This document shows positions 13,570 through 19,187 of a DNA stretch of 20,776 bases, piece after piece. The stretch spans positions 1-20,776 of the forward strand of contig JAEEUD010000005.1 in NCBI GenBank assembly GCA_016286835.1. The letters run 5' to 3'. A program made the position numbers and the translations under genes. Position 1 is the first letter of the stretch, and each line of letters begins with the position of its first letter. Origin of the DNA: Pyramidobacter sp. GTDB lineage: Bacteria > Synergistota > Synergistia > Synergistales > Dethiosulfovibrionaceae. The notes beneath the pieces were generated by a model, which was not told the DNA's origin, ran no database searches, and saw nothing but the letters and a program-made list of their open reading frames with translations.

Positions 13570-14475
13570 ATGAAACTGTTCCAGTTGCGGTATTTCTGCG
13601 AAGCCTGCCGTTTTAAAAACATCACGCGTGCAGCGGCCTCTCTGCACGTCTCGCAGCCGGCCGTGACGATGGCCGTGCAGGCACTGGAGAACGAATTCGG
13701 CCTGAAACTGATCGAACGCGGCGAGCGTGGCTTTTCGCTCACCGCCGACGGCGAGTTTTTCTATCGCGAAGCGCAGGCGATCCTCAGCCGAGGCGACGCT
13801 CTGACCGAAGCGATGGACGAGCGCCGGCGGCTCGGCGAGGCTTCGCTGCGTTTCGGCTCGACGCCGATGGCCGGCGCGGGCATCACGAAAAATCTGTTTT
13901 TCGCGCTTGGCAAGGAGCGTCCGCCGCTTTCCGTCAATCTCCTTGAAGGCGGCCGCGCGCAGCTTCTGCGCCTGCTTGAAGACGATCTGCTCGACTTTGC
14001 GCTCATGCCCACCGAAGGACTGCCGGCGGGCGAATGGCGCTCGCTCGACCTCGTAGACTGCGAGATCATCCTCTGCGCGCATTCTTCCTCTCCATGTGCA
14101 AAGCTGGAGCGTCTGGACAGCGCGAAGCAGCTGGAAGGCGTGCCGCTGGCGTTTTTCGACGATAAGTTTTATCTCAACGAACTGGTCTTCGATTTCTTCA
14201 AAAAAGAGAACGTCGAACCGACCATCGTCTGCCGTTCGGGTCAGATCTTTACCGTCGTCGAGTTCATCAGATCAGGAGCGGCAGCCGCATTCCTCAACCG
14301 CGGCGTGGCCGACTTGTGCCCGGATATCGCGCAGATCCCTCTGGCCGAGCCGCTGACGCTGAAGATCGGTTTTGTCTGGAAGGCATCTTGTCCGCGTACG
14401 GGCGATCTTGAACGCGAGATCGTCCGCATCGCTGCCTTGCTTCACGATTCTCTGCAGGAGAAGACCATTAATTGA
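13570..14475 (+). CDS. LysR-family transcriptional regulator (paralogue 1)
   Basis: This 301-residue cytosolic regulator has the standard LysR layout. A winged helix-turn-helix occupies residues 1-60 (MKLFQLRYFCEACRFKNITR, then AAASLHVSQPAVTMAVQALE). A linker helix and an effector-binding type 2 periplasmic-binding-protein fold (about 90-290) follow. It is closely related over its whole length to the gene at 15070-15957; identical stretches include TPMAGAGIT, DLLDFALMP and SGAAAAFL. The pair is therefore a local duplication, now separated by two small membrane genes. The ligand is unknown; organic or amino acids are common in the family. The start at 13570 has AAAGGAG upstream. Expression comes from the promoter at 13500 with its own dyad. 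Confidence 0.93.
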   Translation: MKLFQLRYFCEACRFKNITRAAASLHVSQPAVTMAVQALENEFGLKLIERGERGFSLTADGEFFYREAQAILSRGDALTEAMDERRRLGEASLRFGSTPMAGAGITKNLFFALGKERPPLSVNLLEGGRAQLLRLLEDDLLDFALMPTEGLPAGEWRSLDLVDCEIILCAHSSSPCAKLERLDSAKQLEGVPLAFFDDKFYLNELVFDFFKKENVEPTIVCRSGQIFTVVEFIRSGAAAAFLNRGVADLCPDIAQIPLAEPLTLKIGFVWKASCPRTGDLEREIVRIAALLHDSLQEKTIN

Positions 14476-14497
14476 TTTTATCGTTCATTTGGAAACA

Positions 14498-14510
14498 GTA
14501 TTTTACAGAC
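14498..14510 (+). repeat. 13-base promoter box, copy 1 (identical copy at 15985-15997)
   Basis: GTATTTTACAGAC occurs here and at 15985-15997. Each copy contains a TTTACA -35 hexamer and lies 22-27 bp after the stop codon of one of the two lysR paralogues. Identity outside coding sequence suggests a shared regulator site or duplicated promoter. Confidence 0.6.
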
Positions 14511-14531
14511 ATCTCTGTGCGGCGCTACAAT
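14502..14531 (+). promoter_or_regulatory. Promoter of the small membrane-protein genes
   Basis: TTTACA (14502-14507), an 18-bp spacer and TACAAT (14526-14531). The dyad ACAGA-CATC-TCTGT (14505-14518) lies inside the promoter and could bind a regulator. The start near 14538 gives a leader of about 60 nt. Confidence 0.6.
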
Positions 14532-14598
14532 ACAGGCGCACGCGGGGAAAACTCCTTCGCGAGCCATCTCATCTCACCGTCATAAGGAGAATACTGTC

Positions 14599-14706
14599 AT
14601 GAACAAATACGTATTTGCGTCTCTTGAAGCCGCCGGACTTACGGCACTCGTCGGTTGCGGACTCATCGTCACCGTGATCTCCCTGCTTATCAATTACGGC
14701 GCATAA
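14599..14706 (+). CDS. 35-residue single-span membrane protein
   Basis: ATG 14599 to TAA 14706 encodes 35 residues: MNKYVFASLEAAGLTALVGC followed by GLIVTVISLLINYGA. A single hydrophobic helix covers about residues 12-31. AAGGAGA lies 8 bp upstream of the ATG, and the next gene follows after 27 bp with its own good SD, so it is very likely translated. The pattern, a short polar start with LE before one helix, recalls the N-terminus of oxaloacetate decarboxylase gamma and the small OadG-related subunits that accompany some transporters, but the match is too short to be sure. It may be an accessory subunit of the protein encoded next door. The gene is below the length cut-off of most gene finders. 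Confidence 0.7.
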   Translation: MNKYVFASLEAAGLTALVGCGLIVTVISLLINYGA

Positions 14707-14733
14707 CCCGACACTGGTATTAAGGAGAAAAAC

Positions 14734-15015
14734 ATGTTCCTGAAATCGCTTCTGGAGATCACCATGCTTATCTGTTTCGGGGCCGCCTGGCCCATCTCCA
14801 TCTACAAGTCGTGGACATCGCACAGCAGCAAGGGCAAGTCGCTGCTCTTCCTCGCCGTCATCGTCATCGGCTATGCGGCCGGCATCGGCAAGTGCCTGCT
14901 CGCAGGCTCGCACTGGAGCGTGCTCGCGCTCTACGTCGTGAACGTCTGCATGGTCTGCGCCGACATGGCGCTTTACTTCCGCAACAGCGCCTGCGAACAC
15001 GCTGCCGCCGCGTAA
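14734..15015 (+). CDS. Small three-span membrane protein, SemiSWEET/PQ-loop-like
   Basis: This 93-residue protein has three hydrophobic segments (about 4-24, 36-57 and 61-83). After the first comes GAAWPISIYKSWTSHSSKGK, then SLLFL and IGYAAGIGK. This resembles the PQ-loop layout of SemiSWEET transporters, in which Pro-Gln, a Lys-rich turn and Gly-x-Ser-x-x-F follow one another, except that WP stands in place of PQ. SemiSWEETs work as dimers of three-helix units and move small sugars; relatives with other motifs have unknown roles. AAGGAGA lies 6-7 bp upstream of the ATG. It is in an operon with the 35-residue gene and is followed after 54 bp by the second lysR. The PQ-loop assignment is tentative. 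Confidence 0.65.
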   Translation: MFLKSLLEITMLICFGAAWPISIYKSWTSHSSKGKSLLFLAVIVIGYAAGIGKCLLAGSHWSVLALYVVNVCMVCADMALYFRNSACEHAAAA

Positions 15016-15069
15016 ACAAAACCGTTCATCCGTCCTCTGCCATTCTGTCCGAAAAGGAGCACGTGATCC

Positions 15070-15957
15070 ATGAAACTCTTTCAGCTGCATTATTTCTGTA
15101 CCGCCTGCCTGTACAGGAACATCACGCGTGCAGCCGAGGCGCTGCACGTCTCGCAGCCTTCGGTGTCACTCGCCATCCAGGCGCTGGAAAGCGAATTCGA
15201 CGTGCCCCTGCTCGATCGCGAAGCGCGCGGCTTCGTTCTGACGCCTGACGGCGAATATCTTTATCGTGAAGGTCAGGCACTTTTGAAGCGCAGCAACGCG
15301 ATCACTGACATGATGGCTGAACGCAAGCGCCTCGGCGCAGCCGTGATGCGTTTTGGCGCCACGCCCATGGCCGGTGCCGGCATCACGCAGAAACTCTACC
15401 GCACGCTCGGCGGCGACGGCGGCTCGCTCAGCGTCCACCTCGTCGAAGGCGGACGTCCGCGTCTGCTCCGCATGATCGACGAAGACCTGCTCGACTTCGC
15501 GCTCATGCCCGTCAACTGCCTTTCGCCGGAAAAATACGGCGTGTTCGAGCTTTCCCGCAAGGAAGTCGTCCTCTGCGTGAGCGCCGCCAGCCCCATTGCA
15601 AAACTGAAGCGCCTCGAAAGCCCCGCGCAGTTGGCGGACGTACCGCTGGCACTGTTCGATGACAAGTACTTTTTCACATCGCTCGTGCTCGACTACTTCA
15701 AGCGCTTCGGTCAATCGCCGCGGATCGTCTGTTATGCCGAACAGATCTACACCGTGCTCGACTTCGTCCTATCGGGCGCGGCAGCCGCGTTCCTCTGTCG
15801 ACCTCTGAACGCCGGGCGCCCCGACGTCGTCGAGATCCCTCTCGCCGAGCCCATGGCGCTGCAGACCGGCTTCGTCTGGAAGAAATCCTCACCCCGCATC
15901 GCCGAGCTGGAACGGGAGATCGAGCGCCTTGCCGGCGAACTGAAAGCCAAGAAATAA
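15070..15957 (+). CDS. LysR-family transcriptional regulator (paralogue 2)
   Basis: This 295-residue LysR protein has its helix-turn-helix at residues 1-60 (MKLFQLHYFCTACLYRNITR, then AAEALHVSQPSVSLAIQALE) and the effector domain from about 90. It is a full-length paralogue of the regulator at 13570-14475. The recognition helix region is similar but not identical (SQPSVSLAIQAL against SQPAVTMAVQAL), so the two may bind related sites with different strength. The effector pocket region differs more, which would allow different ligands. AAAGGAG lies about 9 bp before the ATG. No separate promoter is evident in the 54-bp gap, so it is probably cotranscribed with the two small membrane genes. No terminator follows; the promoter box at 15985 comes 27 bp after the stop. 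Confidence 0.93.
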   Translation: MKLFQLHYFCTACLYRNITRAAEALHVSQPSVSLAIQALESEFDVPLLDREARGFVLTPDGEYLYREGQALLKRSNAITDMMAERKRLGAAVMRFGATPMAGAGITQKLYRTLGGDGGSLSVHLVEGGRPRLLRMIDEDLLDFALMPVNCLSPEKYGVFELSRKEVVLCVSAASPIAKLKRLESPAQLADVPLALFDDKYFFTSLVLDYFKRFGQSPRIVCYAEQIYTVLDFVLSGAAAAFLCRPLNAGRPDVVEIPLAEPMALQTGFVWKKSSPRIAELEREIERLAGELKAKK

Positions 15958-15984
15958 GCAAAACTTATTCCGTATCAGAAATCG

Positions 15985-15997
15985 GTATTTTACAGAC
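15985..15997 (+). repeat. 13-base promoter box, copy 2 (identical copy at 14498-14510)
   Basis: The second identical copy of GTATTTTACAGAC, again just after a lysR stop codon and again covering the -35 hexamer of a promoter. Confidence 0.6.
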
Positions 15998-16017
15998 TCG
16001 GCGTCCGGGGATAGAAT
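15989..16017 (+). promoter_or_regulatory. Promoter of the candidate small RNA
   Basis: TTTACA (15989-15994), a 17-bp spacer and TAGAAT (16012-16017). Transcription would begin near 16024. Confidence 0.6.
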
Positions 16018-16023
16018 GAACGC

Positions 16024-16182
16024 AAAGAGCCGGGACGCACAAACGATCCCGGTCCGACGCCGTGCTTTTCAAGGGCATGGCCAGCGCGCCTCTCCCACCG
16101 CGTCTTTCCCCTCGCAGACGCGGCGCGCGCGATCAATCGATAAGCGGCGTTTATGTCTTTGCATAAACGCCGCTGTTCTTTT
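16024..16182 (+). ncRNA. Candidate structured small RNA of about 160 nt
   Basis: A promoter-like element at 15989-16017 and a strong terminator at 16143-16182 bracket a segment without a convincing gene. The segment folds into consecutive hairpins. A 6-bp stem pairs 16030-16035 with 16047-16052. A 7-bp stem pairs 16059-16065 with 16075-16081 (one G-U). An 8-bp stem pairs 16098-16105 with 16116-16123, extended by an outer GCGCGC pairing (16084-16089 with 16125-16130). The terminator stem completes it. It lacks the SRP RNA core motif and does not look like tmRNA or RNase P RNA. It could be a regulatory sRNA made under control of the adjacent LysR proteins, or an untranslated leader that ends before the malic enzyme gene. 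The frame starting at the ATG at 16016-16018 runs through the terminator and is not credible. Confidence 0.5.
16143..16182 (+). terminator. Rho-independent terminator of the candidate small RNA
   Basis: A perfect 13-bp stem (16143-16155 with 16162-16174) with a 6-nt loop is followed by GTTCTTTT. A weaker related hairpin (16190-16196 with 16209-16215) lies just downstream without a T-run. Confidence 0.88.
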
Positions 16183-16260
16183 AGCAGAGCGGCGTTCGTC
16201 TTCAGCAAAACGCCGTCCGGAAAACTTTACGACATTTTCCGATTAAATTTGAAAGAGGAC

Positions 16261-16290
16261 TTCACGTCTTTTTAAATTTCCTGTTATAAT
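16261..16290 (+). promoter_or_regulatory. Promoter of the malic enzyme gene
   Basis: TTCACG (16261-16266), an 18-bp spacer and consensus TATAAT (16285-16290) preceded by TG one base upstream (extended -10). The start near 16297 gives a short leader of about 36 nt. Confidence 0.75.
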
Positions 16291-16332
16291 AGCCCCGTGC
16301 ACCAAAAAACAACTCCCAGGGAGGACAAAGAT

Positions 16333-17511
16333 ATGCCTGAAGTTTCAATTTACTCAATCGCGCTTGAGCGCCACGCCGAGACCGTCGGCAAGTTCGCTAT
16401 GGTATCCAAGATGCCCGTCACGAACATGCAGGAACTGGCCATCGCCTACACCCCCGGCGTCGCCGAGCCCTGCCGCGTCATCAACAAGAACCCTGACGAC
16501 GTGTACAAGTACACGAGCAAGAGCAACGTGGTAGCCGTTATCTCCGACGGCAGCGCCGTGCTCGGTCTGGGGAATATCGGCGCCAAGGCAGCCATCCCCG
16601 TCATGGAGGGCAAGTGCTGCCTCTTCAAGAACTTCGCCAACATCGACGCCATCCCGATCTGCATCGACACGCAGGACACGGAGGAGATCATCAACATCGT
16701 CAAGAACATCACCTCCACGCTGGGCGGCATCAACCTTGAGGATATCTCCGCGCCGCGCTGCTTTGAGATCGAGCGCCGCCTCAAGGAGATCTGCGACATC
16801 CCCGTCTTCCACGATGATCAGCACGGCACGGCCGTGATCCTGCTCGCCGCGGTCATCAACGGCCTCAAGGTCGTGGGCAAGAAGATCGAGGACTGCAAGA
16901 TCATCCTCAACGGCGCGGGCGCGGCCGGCACCGCCATCTGCAAGATGCTGATGATGGGCGGCGCGAAGAACATCATCGCCCTCGACAGCAAGGGCGCTCT
17001 GGCCCGCGACATGGACCTGGCTCCCGCCAAGAAGGCACTGGCCGAGATCACCAACCCCAACTGCGAGCATGGCAAGCTGGCCGACGTGATCAAGGACGCC
17101 GACATCTTCCTCGGCACCTCCGTGGGCGGCGTGCTTACCGGCGAGATGGTGAAGACGATGGCCAAGGACGCGATCATCTTCGCGATGGCCAACCCGGTCC
17201 CCGAGATCTTCCCGGACGAGGCTCTGGCCAACGGCGCCAAGGTTGTGGGCACGGGCCGCTCCGACTTCCCCAACCAGGTCAACAACTGTCTGGGCTTCCC
17301 CGGCATCTTCCGCGGCGCGCTCGACTGCCGCGCGACGCAGATCAACGATGAGATGAAGCTGGCCGCCGCCAAGGCGATCGCCGCACTCGTGCCCGAGACC
17401 GAGCTGCGCCCTGACCACATCATTGCCGACTCGTTCGATCCGCGCGTCGTTCCCGCCGTCGCCAAGGCCGTGGCTGAAGCAGCGCGCGCGACCGGCGTCG
17501 CCAGACTGTAA
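16333..17511 (+). CDS. Malic enzyme, NAD(P)-dependent (oxaloacetate-decarboxylating)
   Basis: This cytosolic enzyme oxidatively decarboxylates L-malate to pyruvate and CO2 with reduction of NAD(P). Its 392 residues match the short bacterial form without the C-terminal phosphotransacetylase-like domain. Catalytic Tyr39 lies in AYTPGVAEPC and the catalytic Lys94 in GNIGAKAAIPVMEGK. The metal-binding aspartates are in FHDDQHGTAV, the dinucleotide loop is NGAGAAGTA, and NPVPEI is the usual late motif. The acidic residue after the next strand (IALDSKG) suggests NAD rather than NADP, by analogy only. I chose the ATG at 16333 because AGGGAGGA lies 7 bp upstream; the frame is open 12 codons further but has no such site. 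It is followed by a 2-hydroxycarboxylate carrier gene, so imported malate can go straight to pyruvate. Confidence 0.95.
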   Translation: MPEVSIYSIALERHAETVGKFAMVSKMPVTNMQELAIAYTPGVAEPCRVINKNPDDVYKYTSKSNVVAVISDGSAVLGLGNIGAKAAIPVMEGKCCLFKNFANIDAIPICIDTQDTEEIINIVKNITSTLGGINLEDISAPRCFEIERRLKEICDIPVFHDDQHGTAVILLAAVINGLKVVGKKIEDCKIILNGAGAAGTAICKMLMMGGAKNIIALDSKGALARDMDLAPAKKALAEITNPNCEHGKLADVIKDADIFLGTSVGGVLTGEMVKTMAKDAIIFAMANPVPEIFPDEALANGAKVVGTGRSDFPNQVNNCLGFPGIFRGALDCRATQINDEMKLAAAKAIAALVPETELRPDHIIADSFDPRVVPAVAKAVAEAARATGVARL

Positions 17512-17535
17512 CCGATCAGCAACCCCAAAACAAAA

Positions 17536-17672
17536 CCGCATTCCGCCGCAGCGCGCTTTAAGCGGCGGAACGCGGGATTCCGGCCGATGAGGTCCTGTGT
17601 GTATCTCACGGCCGGATAAAAAATTATGTTTCATTTGCGCTTTTTGGCACAACCGGAGCGTCTGGCGCTCCG
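17536..17672 (+). other. Three successive hairpins between the malic enzyme and transporter genes
   Basis: In the 201-bp gap, hairpin 1 pairs 17541-17549 with 17562-17570 and extends by 4 bp past one mismatch. Hairpin 2 pairs CCGGCCG (17580-17586) with CGGCCGG (17609-17615). Hairpin 3 pairs CGGAGCG (17654-17660) with CGCTCCG (17666-17672). None has a proper T-run, so no clear terminator is seen. They may cause partial termination, mRNA processing or stabilisation. No convincing promoter is visible before the transporter. Confidence 0.55.
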
Positions 17673-17712
17673 TCATTTGCACAAATTCTGTTGTGAGGGG
17701 AGTTTTTTGGCA

Positions 17713-19008
17713 ATGAGTGAAGAGAACAAAGGATTCAAGCTGTACGGACTGCCGTGGTACTACTTCGCGATCTTCTCGGCGATCGTGATCGTCGCGACGT
17801 TCATGGGCAAACTGCCTAAGGGCATGATCGGCGCGTTCCCGCTGATGATCGTGATCGGCACGGTTTTCAACGAGATCGGCAACCGCTGCCCGATCGTCAA
17901 CACCTACCTCGGCGGCGGCGCGATCGTCATCATCTTCGGCGTTGCGGCGCTCTGCCACTGGAAGGTCTTGCCTGAAGCGTCGATCAAGATCGTCACAAAC
18001 TTCATGAAGGGCGAGGGCTTCCTCGACTTCTACATCGCGGCGCTGATCTGCGGCTCGATCCTCGGTATGAACCGCGACCTGCTTATCAAGGCCGCCATCC
18101 GTTATCTGCCCGCCATCATCGGCGGCGTCGCCCTTGCCATCGCCGGCGCCGGCCTTGTCGGCCAGATCACCGGCTACGGCGCCAAGAAGGCCATTCTCTA
18201 CATCGCGGTGCCGATCATGGGCGGCGGTATGGGCGCGGGCGCTGTTCCTCTGTCCAAGATCTTCGGCGAAACGCTGCAGCAGAAGCCTGAGGACATCATC
18301 AACATCATGATCCCCGCCGTCGCTCTGGGCAACGCCATGGCCATCGTCGCCGGCGGACTGCTCAGCAAGCTCGGCAAGGCCGTGCCCAGCCTCACCGGCA
18401 ACGGCAATCTGCTCATCACCAAGGGCGGCGAAGAGATCAAGGAAGATCCTGAGTTCCTTGCCGCTCGCGACAAGCTGAACCTCACCGTCATGGGCACGGG
18501 CCTGTTCCTTGCCACGTCGTTCTTCGCCTGGGGCTGCATCGTGCAGTACTTCATCCCCAAGATCCACAGCTACGCCTGGATGATCATCTCCGTCGCCGTT
18601 GTCAAGGCCCTCGGCGTGCTGCCGCAGAAGTATGAGATCTGCTGCTACCAGTGGTTCCAGTTCGTCATGAAGAACCTCACCGGCGTTCTGCTGGTCGGTA
18701 TCGGCGTGGCCTACACCAACCTCGGCCAGATCATCAGCGCCTTCTCGGCTGAATACCTGATGCTTGTCGGCGTCACCGTCATCGGCGCGATCGTCGGCTC
18801 CGGCCTCGTCGGCCGCATCGTCGGCTTCTACTTCGTCGAGAGCTCCATCACCGCCGGCCTCTGCATGGCCAACATGGGCGGCACGGGTGACGTGGCCGTT
18901 CTTTCCGCGGCTGACCGCATGGAACTCATGCCCTTCGCGCAGATCTCCTCGCGTATCGGCGGCGCCTTCATGCTGATCCTCGCCAGCGTCCTTCTGCAGA
19001 TCATCTAG
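17713..19008 (+). CDS. 2-hydroxycarboxylate transporter family (CitS/CCS-type) cation:malate/citrate carrier
   Basis: This 431-residue inner-membrane carrier has about 11 hydrophobic segments. It shows the CCS family's two GGxG re-entrant loop motifs in the two halves: VPIMGGGMGAGAVPLS near residues 169-184 and MANMGGTGDVAVLSAADRME near residue 386. The C-terminal signature PFAQISSRIGGA, containing the arginine that binds the substrate carboxylate in CitS, is intact. Family members import citrate or malate with Na+ or H+, or exchange malate for lactate. Pairing with a malic enzyme points to malate, but this is inference. The ATG at 17713 follows GAGGGGAG by about 10 bp; a TTG two codons upstream is an alternative. 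The open frame back to 17626 lacks a start signal and overlaps hairpin 3. A strong terminator closes the unit. Confidence 0.93.
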   Translation: MSEENKGFKLYGLPWYYFAIFSAIVIVATFMGKLPKGMIGAFPLMIVIGTVFNEIGNRCPIVNTYLGGGAIVIIFGVAALCHWKVLPEASIKIVTNFMKGEGFLDFYIAALICGSILGMNRDLLIKAAIRYLPAIIGGVALAIAGAGLVGQITGYGAKKAILYIAVPIMGGGMGAGAVPLSKIFGETLQQKPEDIINIMIPAVALGNAMAIVAGGLLSKLGKAVPSLTGNGNLLITKGGEEIKEDPEFLAARDKLNLTVMGTGLFLATSFFAWGCIVQYFIPKIHSYAWMIISVAVVKALGVLPQKYEICCYQWFQFVMKNLTGVLLVGIGVAYTNLGQIISAFSAEYLMLVGVTVIGAIVGSGLVGRIVGFYFVESSITAGLCMANMGGTGDVAVLSAADRMELMPFAQISSRIGGAFMLILASVLLQII

Positions 19009-19031
19009 TTCGGAACAGAATCAGCCTTACG

Positions 19032-19061
19032 GGAGCCGGAAGTTTTCCGGCTCCTTTTTTT
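19032..19061 (+). terminator. Rho-independent terminator after the CCS transporter
   Basis: A perfect 10-bp stem (19032-19041 with 19045-19054) with a 3-nt loop is followed by seven T residues. Confidence 0.95.
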
Positions 19062-19095
19062 GCACGCCAGCGGACAAAACAAATCGGCCGAACTA

Positions 19096-19104
19096 TGATA
19101 TACT
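19096..19104 (+). promoter_or_regulatory. Extended -10 promoter of the exported two-domain protein
   Basis: TGATATACT is an extended -10 (TG, one base, TATACT). No good -35 is evident. The start near 19111 lies downstream of the ATG at 19095, which argues against that ATG as start codon. Confidence 0.55.
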
Positions 19105-19171
19105 GGAAAAAACAGGGCGTTTCCCCAACAAGAAAGACCGTATGCCAGTCCGTTGCCACGAAACGCTCCGG

Positions 19172-19180
19172 AAGGGAGAG
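19172..19180 (+). promoter_or_regulatory. Ribosome binding site that sets a TTG start
   Basis: AAGGGAGAG lies 7 bp before the in-frame TTG at 19188, which begins a perfect signal peptide. Confidence 0.75.
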
Positions 19181-19187
19181 TTCCTCT

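Noticed and set aside
15940..15975. Hairpin AATAAG-CAAAA-CTTATT at the end of lysR 2 as a terminator
   Set aside because: Only 6 AT-rich base pairs and no T-run after it.
14498..15997. The 13-base box as part of a mobile element or CRISPR repeat
   Set aside because: Only two copies, about 1.5 kb apart, no flanking target duplications, no transposase and no regular spacing.
16024..16142. Known RNA class such as SRP RNA, 6S RNA or tmRNA
   Set aside because: The SRP core motif and tmRNA ends are absent, and the fold is a row of short hairpins, not one long interrupted helix as in 6S RNA.
16016..16246. Short ORF covering the candidate small RNA
   Set aside because: Its ATG overlaps the -10 box, there is no SD, and it runs through a 13-bp-stem terminator.
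16354..18567. Long open frame on the minus strand (737 codons) opposite malic enzyme and transporter
   Set aside because: Composition is Asp/His/Arg/Ala-rich as expected for an antisense shadow of high-GC genes; no motif and no SD. The plus-strand genes are unmistakable.
19095..19187. N-terminal extension of the two-domain exported protein from the ATG at 19095
   Set aside because: It starts inside the likely promoter, lacks an SD and would bury the signal peptide 31 residues in.
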